From IMG/VR virus record IMGVR_UViG_3300030101_003058, positions 1-64,000 of that record: DNA of 64,000 nt; one strand, written 5' to 3'. The position numbers and the translations under genes were made by a program. The notes under the pieces were generated by a model, which had not been told where the DNA came from, ran no database searches, and was given only the letters and a program-made list of their open reading frames with translations. Shown piece after piece: positions 30,805 through 38,760 of the stretch; position 1 is the first letter of the stretch; every line of letters starts with the position of its first letter. This stretch comes from a virus.

Positions 30805-31023
30805 CTACCTCCTCAAATAATCCGATTGATCAAGTGCACCATAGATTCTTTGGTATTCTGCAAGTTCATTCTTGAGATTCTCAAGGTCTGTGTAGAGTCT
30901 ATCGTTGCGCTCTACTTCAATCAAGCGTTTCTCATCACATTGCAACCATGCTTTTGCTAGAGTGTAACCAGAGTGTGTATCAGCGATATAACAAGCACTC
31001 TCGTGTAATTCAAAACTATTCAT
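30805..31023 (-). CDS. Small hypothetical protein
   Basis: 72 residues starting MNSFELHESACYIADTHSGY; AAAGGAGG is 6 bases upstream. The C-terminal half is a coiled-coil-like helix (DLENLKNELAEYQRIYG). Function unknown. Confidence 0.55.
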   Translation of the reverse strand: MNSFELHESACYIADTHSGYTLAKAWLQCDEKRLIEVERNDRLYTDLENLKNELAEYQRIYGALDQSDYLRR

Positions 31024-31216
31024 TAGAACCTCCTTTACGACTCTTCCACCACTGCCCAAGTTTATTTGCAAATGTCTGAGAAGGAATCTCATAAAACATC
31101 AATGAACGAATCCTATAGTCCTCAAGAGCATCCTCAGTTTTCACAAGCATCTCTGCAAGTTCATAGGGTGTGTATGTATTCACAAGATCTTCCACTTGTT
31201 GTTGTAGGCTTTTCAA
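31016..31216 (-). CDS. Small hypothetical protein
   Basis: 66 residues starting MKSLQQQVEDLVNTYTPYEL. Helical N-terminus, basic C-terminus (WWKSRKGG). Overlaps both neighbours by 4-8 bases. Function unknown. Confidence 0.55.
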   Translation of the reverse strand: MKSLQQQVEDLVNTYTPYELAEMLVKTEDALEDYRIRSLMFYEIPSQTFANKLGQWWKSRKGGSNE

Positions 31217-31602
31217 AACGTAGCCTCCCGTTTCACAAGATCATATCCAAGATAATCAGCATCACGCTCAAGCTGTTCCTTGGCATTCTCTATCTCCATC
31301 CTCTGTCGCATCTCATATTCTGCATTAAAGAGCGTCTCAAGCTCTTCATCAGACATCTCAAGACACTCCACAGGGATGCTGTAGCTTTCCCATTGGTCAC
31401 CAAAGGGATCGTAAGAATCCTTATACTCCTTCTCAGCCATCACACAAGATCGCTCAGGAGCATACCGCCAACGGCTAATGAGATCTGTTGGGACAAAATC
31501 AGCAACACCGCAGTCCACCATAATATCAATGATGTGCCCAAGGTGTTCTTCAACAGCAACATTACGCTGTGCTGTTTCTTGCAAATACTCTATTGTTACC
31601 AT
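31213..31602 (-). CDS. Hypothetical protein
   Basis: 129 residues starting MVTIEYLQETAQRNVAVEEH; the ATG behind AGAGGAGAAGGAA is chosen over a GTG 18 bases earlier. Acidic and helical at the C-terminus (EYEMRQRMEIENAKEQLERD). Function unknown. Confidence 0.6.
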   Translation of the reverse strand: MVTIEYLQETAQRNVAVEEHLGHIIDIMVDCGVADFVPTDLISRWRYAPERSCVMAEKEYKDSYDPFGDQWESYSIPVECLEMSDEELETLFNAEYEMRQRMEIENAKEQLERDADYLGYDLVKREATF

Positions 31603-31715
31603 TTCCTTCTCCTCTGACACGTTTTATAACTGTTATATCTGATTCTGGCAATTTCCACAAGATACACAAGAATCCCTGCTGCGCAAATCAAAAGAGCAAT
31701 CGAAAGGTTTGTCAT
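31596..31715 (-). CDS. Small membrane peptide
   Basis: 39 residues, MTNLSIALLICAAGILVYLV then a basic tail (TCQRRRKW). AAGGAG lies 7 bases upstream. A single transmembrane helix with positive C-terminus. It overlaps both neighbours. Function unknown. Confidence 0.55.
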   Translation of the reverse strand: MTNLSIALLICAAGILVYLVEIARIRYNSYKTCQRRRKW

Positions 31716-31870
31716 CTGTGCTCCTTCAGTTTCCTGTAAAACTCTTGCTTGTGTTGCCCAAGATACCACTTACGCAACTCAGCAGAACTCTTGAAATGAT
31801 TGTGTGTTTGAGATTGCTCTGGTTGTTTGTTGGATTCTTGTAAAGACATTAGGTAGTTTTTGAGTTTCAT
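31712..31870 (-). CDS. Small hypothetical protein
   Basis: 52 residues starting MKLKNYLMSLQESNKQPEQS, with AAGGAGG upstream. A polar Gln-rich N-terminus and a C-terminal helix (KWYLGQHKQEFYRKLKEHR) reminiscent of a DNA-binding or capsid-packing helix. ATGA overlap with the next gene. Function unknown. Confidence 0.55.
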   Translation of the reverse strand: MKLKNYLMSLQESNKQPEQSQTHNHFKSSAELRKWYLGQHKQEFYRKLKEHR

Positions 31871-32034
31871 TCCTGTGCCTCCTTAAAACTCTTATGATAA
31901 GCACGGAGACACATATAAGCATCTGCGAGTGTCCCAAACTCATCTCGTGTCAGTACAGCAGTGCTTCTCGTGGAGAATCTGTTGTTAATCAGATCCAGCA
32001 CACGCTCAAACTCTTGTAACTCTTCATCGAACAT
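31867..32034 (-). CDS. Small hypothetical protein, tandem paralog
   Basis: 55 residues starting MFDEELQEFERVLDLINNRF; GAGGAGGATAGGA upstream. The segment STAVLTRDEFGTLADAY parallels SAVITRDEFKAVSDY in the adjacent upstream gene, so the two arose by duplication. Function unknown. Confidence 0.55.
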   Translation of the reverse strand: MFDEELQEFERVLDLINNRFSTRSTAVLTRDEFGTLADAYMCLRAYHKSFKEAQE

Positions 32035-32254
32035 TCCTATCCTCCTCAAAATCCACCCGATAATGCTCTGGTTGAATCATCTGTGACAACAGCGAGTGGT
32101 TCTCACAAGCAAGCATCTGAATATCGTGCTCAAGTGTTTCTATGTAATCGCTGACAGCCTTGAATTCATCCCGTGTAATCACAGCAGATCGTCTTTGGCC
32201 AAGCCTAGCTTCAATAGCAGCCATAGCTTTTGTGCACCCTCTGTTCTCACTCAT
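32024..32254 (-). CDS. Small hypothetical protein, tandem paralog
   Basis: 76 residues starting MSENRGCTKAMAAIEARLGQ from the ATG behind CTGGAGATAAAC. It shares the (S/T)AV(L/I)TRDEF block with its downstream neighbour. The C-terminus is a helix then an acidic tail. Function unknown. Confidence 0.55.
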   Translation of the reverse strand: MSENRGCTKAMAAIEARLGQRRSAVITRDEFKAVSDYIETLEHDIQMLACENHSLLSQMIQPEHYRVDFEEDRNVR

Positions 32255-32498
32255 GTTTATCTCCAGAATCTCCCTTATGAACAAATGGAATCGCAATAGC
32301 TCCCAAGAGCATCCCAATCACCCACACAGTTCCTCCGATAATCCAAGCAACAGGCCAACAGAATCCAAAGAACCATGCCATTGCTGTGTCCATTGTTGGA
32401 TCATCACCTGTCACCAAATGCTTCTTGATGAAATTTGCTGTGATGATTGTAAAGAATATCCACAGAGTTAATCCGGGCAGTGCTGCAATTACATCCAT
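32247..32498 (-). CDS. Small membrane protein
   Basis: 83 residues with two hydrophobic helices (about 6-24 and 41-72) and a polar C-terminus. Inner-membrane location is likely. Overlaps both neighbours. Function unknown. Confidence 0.65.
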   Translation of the reverse strand: MDVIAALPGLTLWIFFTIITANFIKKHLVTGDDPTMDTAMAWFFGFCWPVAWIIGGTVWVIGMLLGAIAIPFVHKGDSGDKHE

Positions 32499-32926
32499 TG
32501 GTATTTCTCCATATCGCTTTTGAATTTCAACTTGCTCTCAAGAATTTCAAGAACATCTGCTACAGAGTGTACCATAACTTGCATATCGGTGTCACAATCG
32601 AAGATGTTGAATCCTTCGGGATCAATTGAGATGCTTAAGTTTGCTCTGGAGCATTGTTCTTGGATGCTTCGGATTGCTGCTACTTGCACGGGCTCTGTTT
32701 GATCTTTCCACAAGGGACCGGTCACCTCTATTGATGTAGAATCTGCTACAATCTCAAACAAATTTATCTCGTCTGTATTTCTTTCAACAAGACTGTCTTT
32801 GTTTATCACACCTGAGTCACAATCATCATCCATGATCACATAAGCATCTTCCCACTCTTCATCAATGTTGTAAACTTTTCCTTCTGTGAACCAACTGTTT
32901 CCTGCTCGTAAACATTTAAGTTTCAT
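32489..32926 (-). CDS. MKLKC-family protein with C-terminal extension
   Basis: 145 residues. MKLKCLRAGNSWFTEGKVYN ... DDDC ... LFEIV is the same domain as in the + strand genes at 17.35, 18.24 and 20.03 kb. The C-terminal 75 residues form another alpha/beta domain (EPVQVAAIRSIQEQCSRANL). AGGAGG precedes the ATG. Function unknown. Confidence 0.65.
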   Translation of the reverse strand: MKLKCLRAGNSWFTEGKVYNIDEEWEDAYVIMDDDCDSGVINKDSLVERNTDEINLFEIVADSTSIEVTGPLWKDQTEPVQVAAIRSIQEQCSRANLSISIDPEGFNIFDCDTDMQVMVHSVADVLEILESKLKFKSDMEKYQWM

Positions 32927-32935
32927 AAGTTCCTC

Positions 32936-33376
32936 CTAATAGCTCCAGTCACAATCAAATCTTCCCCGGTATAAAGGAAAGATAACATCAACCATTTTCC
33001 GTTGCAAGCGATTTACGGTGGTTCTAAGTAAATCTACAGAGCACACAGATTCTTCCCAATGAATTCTGTCGATAAACTCATTGATCTCATAATCGTTCAC
33101 ACGTAGGTTCACAAGGTATCCTCCGAGCTTCTCTTGTGCCCACCACTGGCGCTTGTAGGGATCATCTTTAGATTCATCAAAAAGAAACTCAGCACCACAA
33201 GGTGTCCGCAAGAGTTCTTCGATTTGCTCACTTGTGGTTAACTCAAAATAATCCTCAGAAACCTCATCAAACCAACAAGAGGAGCATGTGTAACTCTCAA
33301 GAACAGTCAAGATCTGGTCAAGAGATTCTGAGGATAGCTCAAAACCCTCTGAGGACATTTTGATTAGTCTGTACAT
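32936..33376 (-). CDS. Hypothetical protein
   Basis: 146 residues starting MYRLIKMSSEGFELSSESLD; start overlaps the upstream stop (TGATG). Acidic, Cys-containing, with a Trp-rich centre (YKRQWWAQEKLGGYL). Function unknown. Confidence 0.6.
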   Translation of the reverse strand: MYRLIKMSSEGFELSSESLDQILTVLESYTCSSCWFDEVSEDYFELTTSEQIEELLRTPCGAEFLFDESKDDPYKRQWWAQEKLGGYLVNLRVNDYEINEFIDRIHWEESVCSVDLLRTTVNRLQRKMVDVIFPLYRGRFDCDWSY

Positions 33377-33786
33377 CAATTAAACCTTTCGTATTCGTGG
33401 TTATCCGCGTTAATTACTCTGTATTGTATCTCCTGAATATCCCGCACATCGTAAAAATTAATTTCACAGTCATTTTCTGTGAGCCACTTTTTTACTACTC
33501 TGGATAGTTCTGATTCAAGTTTATCGTATTGCTCTTTTGAAACATCTTCTACAGCACAGATCCACGCATCAGCATGTTCCCCACGATTTTCAAAAACATT
33601 CTCGCAGATATTTTCCATTATCCAGTCGGCATGGATGAATTCTGAAATAAACGGTTTGATAGCAACACCCTCTTGTATAATGATCACATCTCCGTTGTTT
33701 GAATCCTCGCTGGCGACTTCTAGAGTGTAATCGAGGTCGTCACTAAATTCGTCGCCGCTGCTACTCCAGCATTTTTCAATACTCAT
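33376..33786 (-). CDS. Acidic hypothetical protein, paralog of 28.7 kb gene
   Basis: 136 residues starting MSIEKCWSSSGDEFSDDLDY, with GGAGGAGC upstream. Residues about 60-125 match the 28742-29128 protein: GE-x-A-x-x-W, a VVKKWLTENDCEINFYDV block, and EIQYR. Strongly acidic. Function unknown. Confidence 0.6.
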   Translation of the reverse strand: MSIEKCWSSSGDEFSDDLDYTLEVASEDSNNGDVIIIQEGVAIKPFISEFIHADWIMENICENVFENRGEHADAWICAVEDVSKEQYDKLESELSRVVKKWLTENDCEINFYDVRDIQEIQYRVINADNHEYERFN

Positions 33787-33787
33787 A

Positions 33788-34309
33788 TCAAAGCTCCTCC
33801 ATCTTCTCAAGACACTTATTAGCACCACCTATGTGTCTCATGTATTCAATCAAAGTTCCAACACCACCTTCTTTGGCTTCATACAGTTCTTCAGCACAAG
33901 GGCTAACCCAAATATTCTCTGAGGTGATCTTCAGTTCCATCTCGTCATCACATCCGATGTGCTTGAGCCACTTTTGTAGCTCGTGAATGTGATGAGCTAC
34001 TGCTACAGAACAATCTACAATTTCTTGTTGCTTTCTTTCGATGCGTTGGAATTCTTCGTCTTCCTCGGCTGTGCTTACAGAGTCTTGTGATTCTTTCTCC
34101 GGTTTGCTGTCGTACTTTTGCATTTCGTGGACAATTGTTTCAAGTGCTTCTAGGCAGATGTTGTCGTGCTCTGCTAGATCATGAGTACAGACTGAAACTC
34201 TAATGTTTTTATTGAGTCCGTCTTTTGATGACCAACCGCTATGCCTTGTGATTTCCACATTAAGTTGTGAGTCATCGTTGAATACTTTAAAGTTCTTAAG
34301 TGTTGTCAT
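33788..34309 (-). CDS. Hypothetical protein
   Basis: 173 residues starting MTTLKNFKVFNDDSQLNVEI; GAGGAGATG is the binding site, and an ATG 6 bases earlier sits too close to it. A long polar helix (about 75-110) separates two small domains. First gene after the repeat element at 34.36 kb. Function unknown. Confidence 0.6.
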   Translation of the reverse strand: MTTLKNFKVFNDDSQLNVEITRHSGWSSKDGLNKNIRVSVCTHDLAEHDNICLEALETIVHEMQKYDSKPEKESQDSVSTAEEDEEFQRIERKQQEIVDCSVAVAHHIHELQKWLKHIGCDDEMELKITSENIWVSPCAEELYEAKEGGVGTLIEYMRHIGGANKCLEKMEEL

Positions 34310-34360
34310 AATCATCTCCTCTCGTCTAATCTCAGAGCCTACAGCAGCGTTTCTCATGTT

Positions 34361-34420
34361 ACCCTAAGCTACCCTAGTGGGTATCTTTAAAATGCCCTTG
34401 TAGGCTTCTGTAGGCGCTCC
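34361..34420 (+). repeat. Dispersed repeat, copy B
   Basis: ACCCTAAGCTACCC (34361-34374), a small hairpin TACCC-TAG-TGGGTA, then GCCCTTGTAGGCTTC (34394-34408) and CTGTAGGCGCTC. The 15-base core is identical to copy A at 13.84 kb and lies on the same strand, although the surrounding genes run the other way. Confidence 0.5.
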
Positions 34421-34422
34421 TG

Positions 34423-34665
34423 TCATTGAATTGAATACCGGAAAAACTCTCCAGCATTTACAACAGTAACATCCATACCATTGAATTGCAACTTCTCTGG
34501 ATCTTCTTTGGTGCTTCCATCGTCTAATACAAGCATCTTGTGATCTTCACATTCTTGTTTAAGTTGTCGCCACAGATCATTAGAGATCCGCAAGGTGTCT
34601 GGTGTCTTGCCTGTGGATTTTGCGTGGACGTATGCTTGGTCAATGATTTCTTCTGTAAGTTTCAC
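34423..34665 (-). CDS. Small hypothetical protein
   Basis: 80 residues starting MKLTEEIIDQAYVHAKSTGK; GGAGC upstream. It has a helix-strand layout and a C-terminal FNGMDVTVVNAGEFFRYS strand pair. Function unknown. Confidence 0.6.
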   Translation of the reverse strand: MKLTEEIIDQAYVHAKSTGKTPDTLRISNDLWRQLKQECEDHKMLVLDDGSTKEDPEKLQFNGMDVTVVNAGEFFRYSIQ

Positions 34666-34913
34666 GGTTTCAAGCTCCTCTCACGTTGCTCCTCAGTGTC
34701 TTCCCATGCTTTCGCCAGAATAGCCTTAGCTTCTTCAATGCGTGGCACAGGAACCAACTCACATATAATCGTAACATACGCTTGATGTACTTCTGGGTCA
34801 TCAGCCACTCGCATGTTTGTCCAAGCGTTTGCCAGAAGCCACTCAAATTGTTCACGGTCTTCTTTGTCTGTCACAGAATCTATGAGATCACTCATGCGTT
34901 CTTTTAAGTTCAT
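34662..34913 (-). CDS. Small helical protein
   Basis: 83 residues starting MNLKERMSDLIDSVTDKEDR from the ATG behind AAGGAGATTTTG. Almost all helix, with a basic tail (EEQRERSLKP). ATGA-type overlap with the next gene. Function unknown. Confidence 0.6.
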   Translation of the reverse strand: MNLKERMSDLIDSVTDKEDREQFEWLLANAWTNMRVADDPEVHQAYVTIICELVPVPRIEEAKAILAKAWEDTEEQRERSLKP

Positions 34914-34923
34914 CAAAATCTCC

Positions 34924-35391
34924 TTAGTGAAAAATCGTCAGACGTTTATTGAATGTGTTCACGAATCGCGCTGTCTCATCGTCAATAAAGAACATGCTTC
35001 CGCATCGAATGATATTCCGAAGATTATCATAAGCTCTGTAATGACGAGCCACATCGACTTTCCCGTCGAATGCTACAGATTCCATTGAAATCCACAGAGA
35101 ACGATCTTGGTCTGTCAACGTGTCCCTCTCGATTTTCTTGAATAACCAACGTAGAGCGTAGTAACCATCATCGTTGTACACAAGAACATCTTCCTTGTCC
35201 ATCTCACGGATGTTCCGCTGCCACCACGAGGGTTCTTTGGCTTGTGCTAGTGCTTGTGACCATTTCCTGCATGTGTGTTGTTCAAAGGCAATCAGGATTT
35301 CTTCGAAACACTGGATTGCTGTCAAAATTTTGTTGTATCCTCGGGTTTGCTCACCCTTGTCATCGTATCGTGTAACAATTGCTTGGTTCAT
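34924..35391 (-). CDS. Hypothetical protein
   Basis: 155 residues starting MNQAIVTRYDDKGEQTRGYN. Helical with aromatic residues (SWWQRNI, ALRWLFKKI). It is the first gene behind the - strand promoter at 35.48 kb. Function unknown. Confidence 0.6.
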   Translation of the reverse strand: MNQAIVTRYDDKGEQTRGYNKILTAIQCFEEILIAFEQHTCRKWSQALAQAKEPSWWQRNIREMDKEDVLVYNDDGYYALRWLFKKIERDTLTDQDRSLWISMESVAFDGKVDVARHYRAYDNLRNIIRCGSMFFIDDETARFVNTFNKRLTIFH

Positions 35392-35466
35392 AAAATTTCC
35401 TCTTTAGTATTATCAGTGGTATCATTATGTGCAAAGGTTATTCCTAACCAACCCCTACAATTTTTA

Positions 35467-35495
35467 AGTCTACGCTAAAGTAGCAATGAGGTCAA
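35467..35495 (-). promoter_or_regulatory. Sigma-70 promoter, - strand
   Basis: On the - strand TTGACC (35495-35490), 17-base spacer, TAGACT (35472-35467). It lies in the gap before the endolysin and points to the 26.7-35.4 kb block. The TAGACT -10 is shared with the two mirrored promoters. Confidence 0.65.
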
Positions 35496-35517
35496 CACTT
35501 TTCTTTGGAGAAAATAC

Positions 35518-35991
35518 ATGCCTAGAATTTCGGACAATTTCTATTTATCGGAATTTACCAAAAGTGCCACAGCAGATCAACACGGTATTACTAATGATCC
35601 TGACGATGTTGCTCTGATGGCTATCACAGCACTTGTTCATAATGTTCTACAGAAGATTCGGGATGAACACGGGAGGGTCAATATATCTAGCGGGTATCGT
35701 AGTCCAGCTTTGAATGCTCAGGTGGGAGGTTCCAGTAATTCTCAACACGCTAGGGGAAGCGCCGTAGACTTTACTGTAGAAGGTAAGAGTTGTAAAGAGA
35801 TTTGCGAATGGTTGATGCAGAGTGATCTGCCTGTGGATCAGGTTATTTTTGAAACGGAGTATGACAAGGATGGTCGTGAGCTAACCCAATGGGTTCATTG
35901 TTCGCACGAGAGGTTTGGAGAGAATCGTAAGCAATTCTTGACAGCTTACGTGCGCCCAAGTGGCACAGAGTATGTTGCGGGAATTCGGTAG
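35518..35991 (+). CDS. Endolysin, peptidase M15 (L,D/D,D-carboxypeptidase type)
   Basis: 157 residues, TTTGGAG upstream. The zinc site pattern SQHARGSAVDFT (His and Asp about residues 77-84) and WVHCS (His about 126) is that of M15A peptidases; SSGYRSPALNAQVGG precedes it. These enzymes cut peptidoglycan peptide bridges to release progeny. No signal peptide is seen, so a holin is needed; none was identified nearby. It is the only + strand gene in a long - strand block, with a terminator behind it. Confidence 0.88.
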   Translation: MPRISDNFYLSEFTKSATADQHGITNDPDDVALMAITALVHNVLQKIRDEHGRVNISSGYRSPALNAQVGGSSNSQHARGSAVDFTVEGKSCKEICEWLMQSDLPVDQVIFETEYDKDGRELTQWVHCSHERFGENRKQFLTAYVRPSGTEYVAGIR

Positions 35992-36008
35992 GATGTTCTG
36001 GAGGGATA

Positions 36009-36043
36009 CCTCTGGTTGCTTGTGCAGAGCCAGAGGGTTTCTT
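36009..36043 (+). terminator. Intrinsic terminator of the endolysin
   Basis: CCTCTGG (36009-36015) and CCAGAGG (36030-36036), then GTTTCTTT. Confidence 0.75.
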
Positions 36044-36051
36044 TGGGATTC

Positions 36052-36249
36052 TTAGGGGCTATTTAGGTAGGCTTGGACCGCTTGGAGATACAGGCAGTCA
36101 AATGAGAAACCATTAATTTCATCATATCCTATGTGCAGGAGTCCAGAAGCAATTTCTAGGTCTTCTCGGATCACAATGCCGAGTCCAAATGTCCAGTGTT
36201 TGAAATCTAGGGACAGTTCTAGTACGAATGGTATGATTGTTGTGTTCAT
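36052..36249 (-). CDS. Small hypothetical protein
   Basis: 65 residues starting MNTTIIPFVLELSLDFKHWT. Hydrophobic beta-type sequence. ATGA overlap with the PhoH-like gene upstream. Function unknown. Confidence 0.55.
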   Translation of the reverse strand: MNTTIIPFVLELSLDFKHWTFGLGIVIREDLEIASGLLHIGYDEINGFSFDCLYLQAVQAYLNSP

Positions 36250-36959
36250 TTAATCCTCCCGTGATCTTTCTCATATTCTTCAAAGGCCATACCCCACATT
36301 TTAGCTTCGTCTGAGCGTACACAATAATCCCAAGAATCAAAGTCAATCATTGCAATGTTCAGGTTTGTATATCCAGCTACATCAATCAGCATTTGTAGAC
36401 CGCTGTATGACTTGAGGTCTTGCTGGTTGACATCACCAGTTAGTACAAGTTTTGAGTTAATCCCTTGGCGACTCACAAGACTCTTTGCAACAGGTCCAGA
36501 CATATCTTCGATTTCATCCACCAGAATGAATGTGTCATCCCAAGACCTACCCTTAACCTGCTCAAGTGCCAGAAGCTCTACACGCCCGTTTTCAAGAAAT
36601 GCTTCTAGGTGCCCTCTGCCCAGCCGCTGTTCAAAAATGTCAATGATAGGCGCACACCAGCCAGATAACTTCTCGTTTTTGTCGCCTTTGAAATAACCCA
36701 GTGATTTACCAACACCCTCAGCAGGGCGGGCTATAATCACTTTTTCTATCTTCTTGGCAAGCAGGAGATCACACGCCATTACTGAGGGAATATACGTTTT
36801 AGAGCTTCCCCATACTCCTGTGCAGATTACAATAGACTCGTTTTTGATAGCATCAATGTATTCTTTCTGGCGATCATTCAAAGGACGCAGAAGAGATGTG
36901 TCCCGGTGTTCATCTGACTTCACTTTCTTGGTCACAGGGGTATTGTTACGCCCTTTCAT
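36246..36959 (-). CDS. PhoH-like P-loop ATPase
   Basis: 237 residues. After LNDRQKEYIDAI comes Walker A VICTGVWGSSKTYIPS (about 48-63), then IARPAEGVGKSLGYFKGD, the Walker B ILVDEIEDM (about 147) and SKLVLTGDVNQQDL. This is the PhoH order (P-loop, R-P..G-x-x-LG, DE, TGD). The P-loop is unusual, GVWGSSKT rather than GPAGTGKT, but keeps the Lys-Thr. PhoH-like proteins are common in phages and linked to RNA or nucleotide metabolism; the exact role is unsettled. Confidence 0.85.
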   Translation of the reverse strand: MKGRNNTPVTKKVKSDEHRDTSLLRPLNDRQKEYIDAIKNESIVICTGVWGSSKTYIPSVMACDLLLAKKIEKVIIARPAEGVGKSLGYFKGDKNEKLSGWCAPIIDIFEQRLGRGHLEAFLENGRVELLALEQVKGRSWDDTFILVDEIEDMSGPVAKSLVSRQGINSKLVLTGDVNQQDLKSYSGLQMLIDVAGYTNLNIAMIDFDSWDYCVRSDEAKMWGMAFEEYEKDHGRIK

Positions 36960-36973
36960 AAGTTCTCCTTTTG

Positions 36974-37384
36974 TTACTGCACACGTTCAACAGGAATCCC
37001 AACAGAAATCAAGTAATCAATACCTTTGTCACATCTGTAAGGATGTCTGTAGTATACCTTAGAAATCTTCGCCGTTGCAATCTTTATCGAACACGCAAGA
37101 CACGGTTGATGGCTTATGAATATCTCAGCACCTGTCGACGTTTCTGCTGAATTCCACAGTTTCTCAAAAGCTGCTATTTCCGCGTGTCTGACGGTTGGTT
37201 CAGTATCGCCGTTGATGTCTTCACACCTCTCATAATCCCAACCCGGAGGTTGTCCGTTTACACCAAGGGATATGATGGATTCATTCTTGTAAATCAGGCA
37301 ACCAACCTTTAATCTCTCGGCGGCAGAAGTCTGACCAAATCTCTCAGACATATCCATGAGTGCTTGCTTGTACTTGTGTTTCAC
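36974..37384 (-). CDS. dCMP deaminase
   Basis: 136 residues from a GTG that overlaps the upstream stop (GTGA). Zinc ligands: RHAEIAAF (His, Glu) and PCLACSIKI (two Cys). RLKVGCLIYKNE and GVNGQPPGWDYERCED match the fold and the substrate loop of deoxycytidylate deaminases. It converts dCMP to dUMP for ThyX to make dTMP. Confidence 0.88.
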   Translation of the reverse strand: MKHKYKQALMDMSERFGQTSAAERLKVGCLIYKNESIISLGVNGQPPGWDYERCEDINGDTEPTVRHAEIAAFEKLWNSAETSTGAEIFISHQPCLACSIKIATAKISKVYYRHPYRCDKGIDYLISVGIPVERVQ

Positions 37385-38121
37385 TTCCCACACCCCACAG
37401 CAGAATAAGCCCCACAAGTATACGAGAAAGCAATACTCTCGCATTCCTCACGCAAACTATCGAGACTCCCGTAATTCATAATGACATCATCAGCAAGTCT
37501 TGAGAATTCTCCAAACTGTTTTTCAGAATCGTGATCAGATGCTACATTGAATTCTGTTGTGTCTCTTTGGATTCCAATAAGGATTCCATTGTCTTTCACC
37601 CAAACAGCTTCGTGAGCAAATCTTACATCAGGCACCAACAGCACTCTATCAAGATTCTGTTTCATTACAGTTTCAACAAAAGAAACCCAAATGTTTTTCC
37701 CGAAATACCCTTGCGCCCATTCAGTGCCTAGTTTTTGCAAGCAAAGTCTCGGGGACGCTTGGAATCGAATCACAGGACTCAACCAATTACCAGAGACACA
37801 GAAGGATTCGTTCAGAACTTCCTTCAAAGCCGCTACGGCATTCTTGAGATCACTTCGGCTGTCTAGGTGTTGTGCAAACATATCCGCAATAACACACTCA
37901 ACGATGTCCAAGTGCAATTCACAGTCAATCACACGATCCTTTCGCTTTCCATAGAGTTCCTCATGAGACCACCCAAAGATGCGTCCGAGGAATTCTTTTA
38001 AAGGTGTGGCAAAGGCGTACTCTAGTGTTTTGTACCCGTGACCGTTCAGGTAGTCTGCGATATACTTTGCACTCTGCCCTTTCCCCGCACGAGCCTTACC
38101 TGAGATACCTATGACGTTCAT
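37381..38121 (-). CDS. Deoxynucleoside monophosphate kinase
   Basis: 246 residues. P-loop VIGISGKARAGKGQSAKYIA at 3-22 and a later LLVPDVRFAHEA motif fit phage dNMP kinases of the T4 gp1 / T5 type. It phosphorylates dNMPs toward dNTPs. Flanked by dCMP deaminase and followed upstream by NrdAB and ThyX, so it is part of the nucleotide module. Start overlaps the preceding stop (TAATG). Confidence 0.82.
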   Translation of the reverse strand: MNVIGISGKARAGKGQSAKYIADYLNGHGYKTLEYAFATPLKEFLGRIFGWSHEELYGKRKDRVIDCELHLDIVECVIADMFAQHLDSRSDLKNAVAALKEVLNESFCVSGNWLSPVIRFQASPRLCLQKLGTEWAQGYFGKNIWVSFVETVMKQNLDRVLLVPDVRFAHEAVWVKDNGILIGIQRDTTEFNVASDHDSEKQFGEFSRLADDVIMNYGSLDSLREECESIAFSYTCGAYSAVGCGK

Positions 38122-38369
38122 TAGAAACCCTCCAATGTCATTTGCCCGTCTTCAGAAAACACTTCAAAAGTAACACCGTGGCAAATGTCACCCCCAATAA
38201 ACTCTGCCTGTAACTCTCGTATTCCTGTCATTTGCTTGAGCCTCTCGTATTCTTCGAGATTCATCATCTCAAGATGCACCTTGCAATAACTCGTTGGAAA
38301 AGTCACCGATGATCCCGCGTGGGGCAACTTAGATTGCGATAGAATTGTCAATAGCCTGTTGAGTTGCAT
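38121..38369 (-). CDS. Small hypothetical protein
   Basis: 82 residues starting MQLNRLLTILSQSKLPHAGS. The second half is beta-type (ICHGVTFEVFSEDGQMTLEG). The N-terminus could instead start at a Met near residue 35 (MMNLEEYERL). Function unknown. Confidence 0.5.
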   Translation of the reverse strand: MQLNRLLTILSQSKLPHAGSSVTFPTSYCKVHLEMMNLEEYERLKQMTGIRELQAEFIGGDICHGVTFEVFSEDGQMTLEGF

Positions 38370-38416
38370 CGGTGACTCCTTTTGGTTAGTTTAGATTACT
38401 TTTGGGCCTACCATTG

Positions 38417-38503
38417 TCAGATCCCCGGTTTCTTGTCAAAGCCTTCGTAGTCGTCTTTGAGATCTACAGTGTCTCCGGGACGTTTGCAAGTTGTTACTTT
38501 CAT
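38417..38503 (-). CDS. Tiny hypothetical protein
   Basis: 28 residues, MKVTTCKRPGDTVDLKDDYE then GFDKKPGI. The ATG overlaps the upstream stop (TAATG); GAGAGG lies 8-13 bases upstream. Good context but short. Confidence 0.45.
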   Translation of the reverse strand: MKVTTCKRPGDTVDLKDDYEGFDKKPGI

Positions 38504-38760
38504 TATTTTGGACCTCTCGGGTTGTACCTAAAGATATCAACTGTTTTACCCTGCTCGTTAATCAGATACACACGCTCTGCCGTAGGAAAATCTGGAATAT
38601 TACTATCGTCAGATTCGCTAGGGTGAATTATGATGGTTTTATTCTCGTTCTCCGCAAAGAAGCTGAGGTATTCAAAGCCACATTCCACAACCTGATGATC
38701 AACTGCTGTAGTTGTGAAATACGTGGTGTGTCCGGGATTACATACTTTTACTGTAAACAT
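38503..38760 (-). CDS. Small hypothetical protein
   Basis: 85 residues starting MFTVKVCNPGHTTYFTTTAV, a beta-rich sequence. AGAAGGAATGAAAG is upstream. Function unknown. Confidence 0.6.
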   Translation of the reverse strand: MFTVKVCNPGHTTYFTTTAVDHQVVECGFEYLSFFAENENKTIIIHPSESDDSNIPDFPTAERVYLINEQGKTVDIFRYNPRGPK

